From Zeimonas sp050187175 (lineage in GTDB: Bacteria > Pseudomonadota > Gammaproteobacteria > Burkholderiales > Burkholderiaceae_E), in NCBI GenBank assembly GCA_050187175.1, contig JBFWXS010000003.1, forward strand, positions 124,001 to 188,000: DNA of 64,000 bases, in the 5' to 3' direction. Shown in pieces: positions 35,849 to 44,498 of this stretch. The notes beneath the pieces are model-generated. The model was not told the DNA's origin. It did not search any database and saw only the letters and a list, made by a program, of their open reading frames with translations. Numbering within the stretch: position 1 is the first letter of the stretch; every line of letters begins with the position of its first letter. A program made the position numbers and the translations under genes.

Positions 35849-36555
35849 GTCGGCTGCGCGATCTTGCCGCTCGCGAGGCCGTCTCCTGCGAAGCCGTCTC
35901 CTGCGAAGCCGTCCGCCTCGAGGCTGTCCGCCGCGATCGTCGGCGCCTGCTGACAGCCGCCGCCGTACCGCTGCTGGGACTGGCGGCGGGCGGCTGCACC
36001 AACCTGCGCGGCGACGTGCCGGCGCACGTCTACTACGAGCTCGACGACCAGGCGCAGCCGCAGCGCGATGCCGGTCCCCGTGTCGAACGCAGGCTGCTGG
36101 TGACGGGCACGGCCGGCAGCACGCTGTATGACAGCGTGGGGCTGGCCTACAGCCGGGCGCCCGGCGCGCGCAGCTACTACCAGTTCGCCAGCTGGAGCGA
36201 GGCGCCGGCGCAGCGCGTCATGCGGCTGGCGCAGCGCCGGCTCGCGGCCCTCGGTGTGTTCCAGGACGTGGCCGGCGTGACCAGTGCGGTGCGCGGCGAC
36301 TGGCTGCTCGAGCTGCAGCTGGACCAGATGTACCACGACGATCTCAGCCCGCCCGGCAATGCGCGCATCGACGTGTTTGCCGAGCTGGTCGACTGGCGCG
36401 AGCGGCGCGCCCTGGCGCGGCGGCCGTTCTCGGTGCGCGAGCCGCTGGCGCAGGAGAATGCCGCGGCTGCCGCGGCCGCGTTCAACCGCGCATTGACGCG
36501 CTTGCTCGACGAGCTGGCCGATTGGGTCTTGACGCAGGCGCGCGCGGCGGCCTGA
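35845..36555 (+). CDS. ABC-type transport auxiliary lipoprotein (PqiC-like) of the MCE operon
   Basis: 236 residues. The lipobox LAAGGC (Cys about 51) follows an unusually long N-terminus of about 30 residues in which EAVSC/EAVRL-type pentapeptides repeat four times (15-bp repeats at 35875-35934). The mature part matches the ABC_trans_aux family (HVYYELD, YQFASWSEAPAQRVMRLAQRRL). It probably tethers the MCE machine to the outer membrane. The true start may be downstream of the repeat, nearer the signal peptide. Confidence 0.85.
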   Translation: MSRLRDLAAREAVSCEAVSCEAVRLEAVRRDRRRLLTAAAVPLLGLAAGGCTNLRGDVPAHVYYELDDQAQPQRDAGPRVERRLLVTGTAGSTLYDSVGLAYSRAPGARSYYQFASWSEAPAQRVMRLAQRRLAALGVFQDVAGVTSAVRGDWLLELQLDQMYHDDLSPPGNARIDVFAELVDWRERRALARRPFSVREPLAQENAAAAAAAFNRALTRLLDELADWVLTQARAAA

Positions 36556-36601
36556 GGCGCCGCGCAGTCGGCGGCCGCCGCGCCGATCAGCGCCGCGCCG
36601 A

Positions 36602-36907
36602 TCAGCGCCGCGCGGCGGCCGCCGTCTGCGCGGCCTCCACCTGCGCCAGCGTGGCGCCGAGTTCGCGGAGCTTGCCGTTCAGCTGCCGCATCGACGACAG
36701 CATCCAGTCCATCGACGTGGCGATGCGCTCCTGATCGTTCTTGCCTTCGAGCTGCTGCTCGAGGCGACGCAGCAAAGCCCGTGCCGGTTCGGCCTTGGCG
36801 CCGGCCTTGGCCAGTTCGAGCGCGAGCACGGCCTGGCGCCGGGCCTCGAAGGCCGCCGGATCGCGCTGATACAGCGTCGACCACTCGTCGAAATCGAACT
36901 GGTACAT
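36602..36907 (-). CDS. DUF3135 family protein
   Basis: 101 residues beginning MYQFDFDEWSTLYQRDP, the start typical of DUF3135, mostly helical with no membrane segment; the function is unknown. The ATG at 36907 has GGAGG 6 nt upstream. Its 3' end, TAAAARR, lies in a GC-rich repeated region (cgccgatcagcgccg twice, flanked by CGGCGGCCGCCG palindromes at 36569-36580 and 36613-36624) shared with the end of the convergent lipoprotein gene. Confidence 0.8.
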   Translation of the reverse strand: MYQFDFDEWSTLYQRDPAAFEARRQAVLALELAKAGAKAEPARALLRRLEQQLEGKNDQERIATSMDWMLSSMRQLNGKLRELGATLAQVEAAQTAAAARR

Positions 36908-37056
36908 GCCGGGCCTCCGTGTCCGCCGTTCGTCGGTGATGACACGCCGCTTGCGCCGCGACACCGACCGTTCGTCGGAATTGTGCGCCGATCGGAGGCG
37001 GCAGGCCGTGACTTAGCGCACGAGGGAACGGGGACTGCGCCGGCGCCGGCGGTCGA

Positions 37057-37401
37057 TCATCGGTCGCCGAGCAAGATCGCGCTGACCGCCCAGCTGATCA
37101 GGCTATAGACCAGCGCCGCCAGGATGGCCCAGCCGAAGCTGCGGACCGCGAACCCGTCCAGCATCTGCGCCGCCAGCCAGAATAGGAAGCCGTTGATGAC
37201 CAGCGTGAACAGCCCCAGCGTCAGCAGGTTCACCGGCAGCGTCAGAATCAGCAGTACCGGCCGGATGAAGACGTTCAGCAGGCCGAGGATCAGTGCGACG
37301 ATCAAGGCCGTTCCGAAGCCGGCCACTTGTACCGCCGGCATCACGTAGGCCAGCAGCAGCAGGCAGCCCGCGTTGATGGCCCAGCCTATCAGCAGCCTCA
37401 T
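37057..37401 (-). CDS. Phage-holin-family (DUF360/YvlD-like) membrane protein
   Basis: 114 residues with four membrane helices. The conserved ALILGLLNVFIRPVLLILTLP and NGFLFWLA segments identify the DUF360 family, labelled 'phage holin family' although its members are chromosomal. The function is unknown. A GGAGG ribosome site lies before the ATG at 37401. It is 12 bp downstream of uspA on the same strand. Confidence 0.87.
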   Translation of the reverse strand: MRLLIGWAINAGCLLLLAYVMPAVQVAGFGTALIVALILGLLNVFIRPVLLILTLPVNLLTLGLFTLVINGFLFWLAAQMLDGFAVRSFGWAILAALVYSLISWAVSAILLGDR

Positions 37402-37413
37402 CGCGCGCCTCCG

Positions 37414-37839
37414 CTATTTGACCAGGACGACCGGGACCTTGGCCGTTTCGATGATGCGGCGCGCGACCGAGCCGAGCAGCAAGTCCTTCAGCGCGCTGCG
37501 GCCTTTGGAGCCGAGCACCAGCAGCTCGAACTTGCCGTTTTCAGCGGCGTCGTTGATCTCGCCCGCGATCCGGCCGACACGGATGATCATGTCGTGCTTG
37601 ACGCCGGCCTTGTCGAGCGCCTTGCGCGCATCCGCTAGATCGGCGTCGCTGAGCTCGCGCAGGTACTGGTCGACGGCGCGCTTGCCGACGAAGCGGCGCG
37701 CATGGTTCAGCGCGACGTCGTCATGCACGCTGATTAGGGTCACCGAGCTGGCCTCGTTGAGCCGTTCGACCAGGTTGATCGCGTACTTGACGGCGCGCAG
37801 CGCGTTCTTCGATCCGTCGGTGGCCACCAGCAGTTTCAT
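37414..37839 (-). CDS. Universal stress protein, UspA family
   Basis: 141 residues with a single Usp domain: MKLLVATDGSKNALRAV at the start and the ATP-binding signature G-x2-G-x9-G-S (GSKGRSALKDLLLGS) near the C-terminus, so it is the ATP-binding type. Cytoplasmic; stress-related. The ATG at 37839 has an AGGAG site. It is probably co-transcribed with the downstream DUF360 gene. The 252 bp upstream (37840-38091) show no gene. Confidence 0.92.
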   Translation of the reverse strand: MKLLVATDGSKNALRAVKYAINLVERLNEASSVTLISVHDDVALNHARRFVGKRAVDQYLRELSDADLADARKALDKAGVKHDMIIRVGRIAGEINDAAENGKFELLVLGSKGRSALKDLLLGSVARRIIETAKVPVVLVK

Positions 37840-38091
37840 TCGTATGCTCCTGTTCTGATTGTGTCTGAACGCGAACCGTTCGTCGCGGGATACGAACGGA
37901 CGCGGTGAGGGTGCAGCGAAATCGGGCGTCGCGGCGACCTGCGACGCGCGGCGAACATGTTGGAGTTGAGTCCGCCTAGCTTCATTCTACTGACGCGCAT
38001 GGACGGCGGTGGCCGCCCATGCCTTGCGTCGCTGATCGAGATCAAGCGCGGCAGCCGCGCCGTGGCCGGCTGCCGGCATCGCGCCGCCGGC

Positions 38092-38412
38092 TCAGGCCAG
38101 CGCTTCCTGCGGCAGCAGCTTCTGCAGCTCGCCGGACTGGTACATCTCATAGACGATGTCGGAGCCGCCGACGAATTCGCCGCGGATGTACAGCTGCGGG
38201 ATCGTCGGCCAGTTCGCGTAGTCCTTGATGCCCTGGCGCACTTCGTCGTCCTCGAGCACGTTGACCGTGACCATCTGCTTGACGCCGCAGGCCCGCAGGA
38301 TCTGCACCACGCGGCCGGAGAAACCGCACTGCGGGAACTGCGCGGTGCCCTTCATGAACAGGACCACCGGATTGTCGGTGACGGTTTTTTCGATGAATGC
38401 CTTCGCGTCCAT
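38092..38412 (-). CDS. grxD: Monothiol glutaredoxin, Grx4 family
   Basis: 106 residues with the CGFS active site (Cys29 in FPQCGFSGRVVQILRACGV), the cis-Pro segment WPTIPQLYI and the glutathione-binding GGSDIVYEM. It coordinates and transfers [2Fe-2S] clusters as a glutathione-bridged dimer, often with BolA. It closes the hemA-prfA-prmC-grxD gene order common in Burkholderiales, 99 bp downstream of prmC. Confidence 0.95.
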   Translation of the reverse strand: MDAKAFIEKTVTDNPVVLFMKGTAQFPQCGFSGRVVQILRACGVKQMVTVNVLEDDEVRQGIKDYANWPTIPQLYIRGEFVGGSDIVYEMYQSGELQKLLPQEALA

Positions 38413-38511
38413 GGTCTTTCTCTTGCAGGCGGCCGATGGCGGGAGCCGGCGGCGGCCGTACGGGTCGGGTAGGGGGATATCTCACTGATTCTAAACCACG
38501 GGTCGGCGCCG

Positions 38512-39372
38512 TCAATGCGACGGCGAGCGTGGGTCGGGGTCTTGTCTGATCAGAGTCATGCGCGGCTGGCCGGCGGCATCGGCGAGCGTCGTCGGCGCAG
38601 GCCAGCCGGCGTCGCGCAGCAGCGCCTGCACGGCGTCGCGCTGGTCGTAGCCGTGTTCGAGCAGCAGCCAGCCGTCCGCGGCCAGCCGCGTGCGCGCGCC
38701 GTCGACGATACGCCGCAGATCGTGCAGGCCGTCGGCCCCTGCCGCCAGCGCCGAACGGGGTTCGTGCGGCAGGTCGCCGAGCGACAGATGCGGATCGCCG
38801 TCGGCGATGTAAGGTGGATTGGCGACGATGAGGTCGAAGCATTCGCCGGGTGGCGCCGCCTGCCACCAGTCGCCGCACAGCCAGCGCGGCTCGGCCCCGC
38901 CGGTGAGCAGGCGGCGCGCGTTCTCGCGAGCCACTGCGAGCGCCGCGGCCGACCGATCGGTGGCCGTGATGCGCAGATCGGGCCGCAGCCGCGCCAGCGC
39001 CACGGCGATCGCTCCGCTGCCGGTGCCGAGATCTATGACGCGGGCGCCGGGCGCCGCGCGCTCAGCCGCTTCGTCGACCAGCAGCTCGGTCTCGGGCCGC
39101 GGGATCAGCACGTCGGGAGTCACCGTGAAGCGCAGTCCATGGAATTCGCGCCAGCCGAGCAGGTACGCGAGCGGCTCGCCGGCCCGGCGCCGCGCGGCGA
39201 GCGCCTCGAACAGCGCGGCGGCGGTGGGCGGCGCCGGCTCGTCGCCGTGGGCGATCAGCCATTCGCGGGGGCGGCCGCTGGCGTGTTCCAGCAGCGCGCG
39301 CGCCTCGTGCCGGGGCAGCGCGCCGGCCAGGACCAGCGCGTCCCAGTTCAAGCCCGTCACGTCCCGGTTCAA
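38512..39372 (-). CDS. prmC: Peptide chain release factor N5-glutamine methyltransferase
   Basis: 286 residues. It methylates the Gln of the GGQ motif in RF1/RF2. An N-terminal helical substrate domain precedes the SAM-binding VIDLGTGSGAIAVALA and the catalytic NPPY motif (IVANPPYIAD). It starts with TTG at 39372, overlapping the prfA stop (TTGA) with GAGGAGG 4 nt upstream, so it is translationally coupled to its own substrate RF1. Confidence 0.95.
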   Translation of the reverse strand: MNRDVTGLNWDALVLAGALPRHEARALLEHASGRPREWLIAHGDEPAPPTAAALFEALAARRRAGEPLAYLLGWREFHGLRFTVTPDVLIPRPETELLVDEAAERAAPGARVIDLGTGSGAIAVALARLRPDLRITATDRSAAALAVARENARRLLTGGAEPRWLCGDWWQAAPPGECFDLIVANPPYIADGDPHLSLGDLPHEPRSALAAGADGLHDLRRIVDGARTRLAADGWLLLEHGYDQRDAVQALLRDAGWPAPTTLADAAGQPRMTLIRQDPDPRSPSH

Positions 39373-40454
39373 CCGGCCTCCTCGCCCAGTTCGGCCAGCA
39401 GGCGCGTCTGCTGCTCGGTGGTGAGGGCCGTGATCAGCTCGTCCAGGTCACCGTCCATCACCTGCTGCAGCTTGTACAGCGTCAGGTTGATGCGGTGGTC
39501 GGTGACGCGTCCCTGCGGAAAGTTGTAGGTGCGGATGCGCTCCGAGCGGTCGCCCGAGCCGATCAGCGAACGCCGCTGCTCCGCCTCGCGCGCCTGCGAC
39601 TCGCGCTGCTGACGGTCCTTCAGCCGGGCGGCCAGCACCTTCATCGCGCGGTCGCGGTTGCGGTGCTGCGAACGGTCGTCCTGGCATTCGACCACCAGGC
39701 CGGTCGGCAGATGCGTGATGCGCACCGCCGATTCGGTCTTGTTCACGTGCTGGCCGCCTGCGCCGGAGGCACGGAACACGTCGATGCGCAGTTCGTCGGC
39801 CGGGATGTCGACCTCGCCGACCTCGTCCGCTTCGGGCAGCACGGCCACCGTGCAGGCCGACGTATGGATGCGCCCTTGCGCCTCCGTGTCGGGCACGCGC
39901 TGCACGCGATGGCCGCCGGACTCGAACTTCAGCTTCGAATACGCGGCCTCGCCGGCGACGCGCACGATCACTTCCTTGTAGCCGCCCAGCTCGGACTCGC
40001 TGCCCGACATGATCTCGGTCTGCCAGCGCTGCCGCTCGGCATAGCGCAGATACATTCGCAGCAGATCACCGGCGAACAGCGCCGATTCGTCGCCGCCGGT
40101 GCCGGCGCGGATCTCCAGGAACACGTTGCGTTCGTCGTTCGGATCCCTGGGCAGCAGCAGCCGCTGCAGCTCGGCTTCGTGCGCATCGGCGCGTGAGCGG
40201 GCGGCGTTCCATTCCTCGTCGGCGAATTCGCGCAGCTCCGGATCGGCGCGCATCTGCTCGGCGGCCTGCTGGTCGCTGGCCGCGCGTTTCCACGCGATGA
40301 AGCAATCGACGACTTGCGACAGCTCGGCGTGCTCGCGACTGGCGCGGCGCATCGCCGCGATGTCGCGCGCCGCGTCTTCGCTGGACAGGAACAGGCTGAC
40401 TTCGGCCAGGCGTCGCTCGAGCTGTTCGAGCCTGGCGAGTACGGAGGGACTCAC
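39369..40454 (-). CDS. prfA: Peptide chain release factor 1
   Basis: 361 residues, as in other RF1 proteins. It has the peptidyl-tRNA hydrolysis motif GGQ (GAGGQHVNKTESAVR), and the stop-codon-reading segment reads RVPDTEAQGRIHTSACT, giving a P-D-T tripeptide where P-A-T is usual for RF1. The GTG at 40454 aligns exactly with the family N-terminus (VSPSVLARLEQ against MKPSMLRKL); a TTG at 40463 is an alternative. It is transcribed after hemA and before prmC. Confidence 0.95.
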   Translation of the reverse strand: MSPSVLARLEQLERRLAEVSLFLSSEDAARDIAAMRRASREHAELSQVVDCFIAWKRAASDQQAAEQMRADPELREFADEEWNAARSRADAHEAELQRLLLPRDPNDERNVFLEIRAGTGGDESALFAGDLLRMYLRYAERQRWQTEIMSGSESELGGYKEVIVRVAGEAAYSKLKFESGGHRVQRVPDTEAQGRIHTSACTVAVLPEADEVGEVDIPADELRIDVFRASGAGGQHVNKTESAVRITHLPTGLVVECQDDRSQHRNRDRAMKVLAARLKDRQQRESQAREAEQRRSLIGSGDRSERIRTYNFPQGRVTDHRINLTLYKLQQVMDGDLDELITALTTEQQTRLLAELGEEAG

Positions 40455-40567
40455 GTCGGGCAATCTCGTCTAAGGCGGCGGAACTTAAGCGCGGCCTATC
40501 CGGGGCGCGCGGTGAAGGCGGCAGTCGCGCTCGCGGCGGCGCTGCCGGCTGCGTCGATGCCGGGGCG

Positions 40568-42004
40568 CTAGGCTTCGCGCGCGGTCGTGCCGCGCGGGCC
40601 GTGGGCGCGGACGCCGTCGGCCGCGTCGCCGCGGCCGGTGCGACAGGAATCGGTGGCCGAAGCGACGGCCGCCTGCGGCTTCGCGGGCGTCGGCGCGGGC
40701 GCGAGCACGGGCGCGAGCGTCGGCGTCGGCGTCGGCAGAAGATGGTCGAGCAGCGGCAGCAGCCGTTCACGCTGCTCGGCCGAGCCGTGCAGCAGCGCGG
40801 TAGGGCCGTGTAGGAACTTGCCGGTCAGCGCATGCGCCAGCGCTTCCAGCACCTGCTCGGGGGCATCGCCATGGGCCAGCGCGCGACGCGCGCGTTCGAG
40901 CTCGGCCTGCCGGATCGCGTCGCCGCGCGCGTGCAGCGAACGGATCGCCGGCACCGCCTGCCGCGACGACAACCACTGCATGAACGCGTCGACGCGCGTC
41001 TCTATGATCGCCTCGGCCTGCGCCACCGCCGCGCGGCGGTTTTCGTGGCCGGCCGCCACCTGGCGGCCGAGATCGTCGACCGTGTACAGGAACACGTCGT
41101 CGAGCCTGGCCACCTCGGGCTCGATGTCGCGCGGCACCGCCAGATCGACCATGAACATCGGCCGGCGCCGGCGCGCGCGCGTGGCGCGTTCGACCATGCC
41201 CAGGCCGATCAGCGGCAGCGAGCTGGCCGTACAGGAGACGACGATGTCGAACTGGTCGAGCCGGTCGGACAGCTCGGCCAGCCGCAGCGTGTCGGCGCCG
41301 AAGCGCTGCGCCAGCTTATGCGCGCGATCGAGCGTGCGATTGGCCACGACGATGCGCTTCGGGTGCTGCGCGGCGAAATGCGTCGCCGCCAGCTCTATCA
41401 TCTCGCCGGCGCCGACGAACAGGATCTGCGCCTGCCGCAGATCCTCGAAGATGCGGCGGGCCAGGCGCACCGCGGCGGCGGCCATCGACACCGAATGCGC
41501 GCCGATCTCGGTGGTGCTGCGCACTTCCTTGGCGACGGCGAACGAGCGCTGGAACAGCTGGTGCAGATGCGTGCCCAGCGCGCCGGCTTCCTGCGCGGCG
41601 CGCGCGGCTTCCTTCATCTGGCCGAGGATCTGCGGTTCGCCGAGGACCATGGAATCGAGGCCGGCGGCGACGCGGAATGCATGGCGGACGGCCTCGCCGT
41701 CGGGGCGCGAATACAGGTGTGAGTCGAGCGGCGCGGCGGCCGGCAAGGCGAGCGGCGAAGGGGCCGCCTGCCGCTGGCCCAGCCAGCCGGCGATGGCGCG
41801 CCGCGCTTCGTCGGGGCGCGGCGTCGCGCAGTAGATCTCGGTGCGGTTGCAGGTGGACAGGATGGCCGATTCGGGCACCACCGGGTGCAGCCGCTGCCGC
41901 AGGTCGGCGAGCGCGCCGCGCAGCGCCTCGCCCGGAAACGACACACGCTCGCGCAGCGACAGCGGCGCGGTCTGGTGGTTGAGTCCGAGCGTCAGAAGGT
42001 ACAT
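40568..42004 (-). CDS. hemA: Glutamyl-tRNA reductase
   Basis: 478 residues. It reduces glutamyl-tRNA to glutamate-1-semialdehyde, the first step of C5 heme synthesis. The catalytic Cys52 is in ILSTCNRTEIY, the NADPH-binding segment is ILFVGAGEMIELAA, and the C-terminal dimerisation domain ends near 425. A tail of about 50 residues (Thr-Pro/Ala-Pro repeats, then charged) has no counterpart in the family. The ATG at 42004 lacks a Shine-Dalgarno sequence; a -10-like TACAAT lies at 42025-42030 on the minus strand, so the leader is very short. Confidence 0.94.
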   Translation of the reverse strand: MYLLTLGLNHQTAPLSLRERVSFPGEALRGALADLRQRLHPVVPESAILSTCNRTEIYCATPRPDEARRAIAGWLGQRQAAPSPLALPAAAPLDSHLYSRPDGEAVRHAFRVAAGLDSMVLGEPQILGQMKEAARAAQEAGALGTHLHQLFQRSFAVAKEVRSTTEIGAHSVSMAAAAVRLARRIFEDLRQAQILFVGAGEMIELAATHFAAQHPKRIVVANRTLDRAHKLAQRFGADTLRLAELSDRLDQFDIVVSCTASSLPLIGLGMVERATRARRRRPMFMVDLAVPRDIEPEVARLDDVFLYTVDDLGRQVAAGHENRRAAVAQAEAIIETRVDAFMQWLSSRQAVPAIRSLHARGDAIRQAELERARRALAHGDAPEQVLEALAHALTGKFLHGPTALLHGSAEQRERLLPLLDHLLPTPTPTLAPVLAPAPTPAKPQAAVASATDSCRTGRGDAADGVRAHGPRGTTAREA

Positions 42005-42057
42005 AAGCGATTGAATTTTATCGAATTGTACCGCGCCCCGGCTTGACCGATGTCAGC

Positions 42058-43581
42058 TCAACCCGCGTGCGCGCCGAGGAATAGCCGGTACGCCGGATGC
42101 TGACTCTCGTCCCAGTACGGGTAGCCGAGCGTGGACAGGAAGCGCTGGAACTCCTGCTTGTCGCCGGGCGGCACCTGGATGCCGACCAGGATGCGGCCAT
42201 AGTCGGCGCCGTGGTTGCGATAGTGGAACAGCGAGATGTTCCAGTTAGGGCTCATGCTCGACAGGAAGCGCATCAGCGCGCCGGGCCGTTCCGGGAACTC
42301 GAAGCGGTACAGCAGCTCGTCGCGCGCCAGCGGCGAATGGCCGCCGACCAGATGCCGGATGTGCAGCTTGCCCAGCTCGTCCTCGGTCAGGTCCAGCGTC
42401 GGAAAACCGGCCTGGCGGAAGGTCTCGGCGATGCGCGTCCCTTCGCCGGGCAGCGGCGTCTGGATGCCGACGAACACGTGCGCCTCGCGCGCATCGGCGA
42501 TGCGATAGTTGAACTCGGTGACGTTGCGCGGGCCGACCAGCTCGCAGAAGCGCCGGAAGCTGCCGCGTTCCTCCGGGATCGTGACCGCGAACACCGCCTC
42601 GCGCCGTTCACCGATTTCGGCGCGCTCCGAGACGAAGCGCAGCCGGTCGAAGTTCATGTTCGCGCCGGTGGCGACCGCCGCCAGCGTCTCGTCGCGCAGC
42701 CCTTCGCGCTCGACGTAAGCCTTCAGTCCCGCCACGGATAGCGCGCCCGAAGGCTCGAGGATGGAGCGCGTGTCCTGGAACACATCCTTGATCGCTGCGC
42801 AGGCGGCGTCGGTGTCGACCAGCACGATGTCGTCGAGCAGCGCCTTGCAGAGCCTGAAAGTTTCCTCGCCGACCCGCTTCACCGCCGTGCCGTCGGCGAA
42901 CAGCCCGACGTCCTGCAGCTCGACGTGATGGCCTGCCTTGATGGAGCGCGCCATTGCGTCGGAGTCGGTGGACTGCACGCCGATCACGCGCACCTCCGGC
43001 CGCACCTGCTTGACGTACGCGGCTATCCCGGCCGCCAGTCCGCCCCCGCCGATCGACACGAAGATCGCATGCAGCGGCCCCTGGTGCTGGCGCAGGATTT
43101 CCATGCCGACCGTGCCCTGGCCGGCGATCACGTCGGGATCGTCGAACGGATGCACGAAGGTCAGGCCTTCGCGCGCCTGCTGCTCGTAGGCCGCGGCAGC
43201 GGCGTCGCTGTACGAGTCGCCGATCAGCACCGTCTCGCCGCCGAGCGCGCGCACGGCGTCGATCTTGACCTGCGGCGTGGTCACCGGCATCACGATCACG
43301 GCGCGGCAGCCGAGCCGGCGCGCGGCCAGTGCCACGCCCTGCGCGTGGTTGCCGGCCGAGGCTGCGATCACGCCGCGCGCGAGCTGCTCCGGGCTGAGCC
43401 GCGCCATCCGGTTGTAGGCCCCGCGCAGCTTGAACGAGAACACCGGCTGCATGTCCTCGCGCTTGAGCAGCACGCGGTTGCCCAGGCGGACAGACAAGGT
43501 CTGCGCCGGTTCCAGCGGCGTTTCATGGGCGACGTCGTAGACCTTCGCCGTGAGGATGCGTTTCAGATAGTCGATGGGCAT
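42058..43581 (-). CDS. ilvA: Threonine ammonia-lyase, biosynthetic
   Basis: 507 residues. PLP-dependent deamination of threonine to 2-oxobutanoate, the committed step to isoleucine. The PLP Lys is in SFKLRGAYN and the phosphate-binding loop is SIGGGGLAAG. The C-terminal 180 residues form the two ACT-like regulatory domains of the long, isoleucine-inhibited form (ERGSFRRFCELVGPRN and ERPGALMRFLSSM). The ATG at 43581 matches the family N-terminus DYLKRILTAKVYDVA. Confidence 0.95.
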   Translation of the reverse strand: MPIDYLKRILTAKVYDVAHETPLEPAQTLSVRLGNRVLLKREDMQPVFSFKLRGAYNRMARLSPEQLARGVIAASAGNHAQGVALAARRLGCRAVIVMPVTTPQVKIDAVRALGGETVLIGDSYSDAAAAAYEQQAREGLTFVHPFDDPDVIAGQGTVGMEILRQHQGPLHAIFVSIGGGGLAAGIAAYVKQVRPEVRVIGVQSTDSDAMARSIKAGHHVELQDVGLFADGTAVKRVGEETFRLCKALLDDIVLVDTDAACAAIKDVFQDTRSILEPSGALSVAGLKAYVEREGLRDETLAAVATGANMNFDRLRFVSERAEIGERREAVFAVTIPEERGSFRRFCELVGPRNVTEFNYRIADAREAHVFVGIQTPLPGEGTRIAETFRQAGFPTLDLTEDELGKLHIRHLVGGHSPLARDELLYRFEFPERPGALMRFLSSMSPNWNISLFHYRNHGADYGRILVGIQVPPGDKQEFQRFLSTLGYPYWDESQHPAYRLFLGAHAG

Positions 43582-43654
43582 GAAATATCGGCCTGCGCGG
43601 AGAGGGCCCGCGGCCAGAGTATGGCATTGTGGGGACGGCGCTCGGGATTCGCGC

Positions 43655-44335
43655 TCAGGGCTCGATTTCGCAGCCGATCCGCGCCAGCGCCGCGTCCACC
43701 CAGCGCCGGTCCTGCGCCACGCCGGCCGCGATGTCGGCCAGCGTCTTGTCCTCGGCGGCGTGCTTGGCGCGCGCCGCCTCGTAGACGCTGTCGAGCTGCT
43801 CGTACGGCACGCACAGCAGGCCGTCGTCGTCGCCCAGCACCAGATCGCCGGGCTCGATGCTCATGCCGTCGATCGCGATCGTCACGTTGATCTCGCCCGG
43901 GCCGTCCTTGTACGGGCCGCGGTGCGTGACGCCGGCGGCGAAGACGGGGAAGGCGCCGGCGCTGAGCGCCGCGTGGTCACGGATGGCGCCGTTGATGACG
44001 ATGCCGCCCAGGCGCCGCTGGATCGCTTGGGCCACCATGATCTCGCCGATGATCGCATTGGTCAGGTCGCCGCCCGCATCGACGACGATGATGTCGCCGG
44101 GCTCGGCCAAGTCGAGCGCCTTGTGGACCATCAGGTTGTCGCCGGGCCGGGTGCGCACGGTGAAGGCCGGCCCCGCCATCGGGCCGCCGCGGTAGACCGG
44201 CCGCAGCCGGGCGCCGCCGGCGAACATTCGCGACATGACATCGCTGACATTGGCCACCGGCAGGGCGCGGAAGGCGTCCGCGCGCTGCGCGTCGACGGCG
44301 CGCCGGCGGCGCAGGATGCGTGCTCCGATCGTCAC
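43655..44335 (-). CDS. RraA family protein (HMG/CHA aldolase-like)
   Basis: 226 residues of the RraA/4-hydroxy-4-methyl-2-oxoglutarate aldolase family: GDIIVVDAGGDLTNAIIGEIMVAQA and GIVINGAIRDH give the metal- and pyruvate-binding loop (G-E-x3-A and R-D). Members are either divalent-metal aldolases/oxaloacetate decarboxylases or RNase E inhibitors; the conserved Arg-Asp pair favours an enzyme. It starts with GTG at 44335, with GAAGGAG 8 nt upstream. No aromatic catabolic genes are adjacent, so the substrate is open. Confidence 0.85.
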   Translation of the reverse strand: MTIGARILRRRRAVDAQRADAFRALPVANVSDVMSRMFAGGARLRPVYRGGPMAGPAFTVRTRPGDNLMVHKALDLAEPGDIIVVDAGGDLTNAIIGEIMVAQAIQRRLGGIVINGAIRDHAALSAGAFPVFAAGVTHRGPYKDGPGEINVTIAIDGMSIEPGDLVLGDDDGLLCVPYEQLDSVYEAARAKHAAEDKTLADIAAGVAQDRRWVDAALARIGCEIEP

Positions 44336-44498
44336 GGGAGGAACTCCTTCAGAGGTTGGGGGCGGGCGGCGGCGGTGCACGCATGCGGGCAGCCGGCGCA
44401 GCCGCGATGATAGGCGACCGGCCGCCGCGCCCGGGGCGACGCGCGGGGCGGCTGCCGTCCGCCTGGGGCAAGCGCCGCTGCTATACACTGCTGGCCCG

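Noticed and set aside
37057..37401. Prophage remnant suggested by a phage-holin family name
   Set aside because: The protein belongs to a chromosomal DUF360/YvlD-type membrane family; no other phage gene, integrase or att site is nearby.
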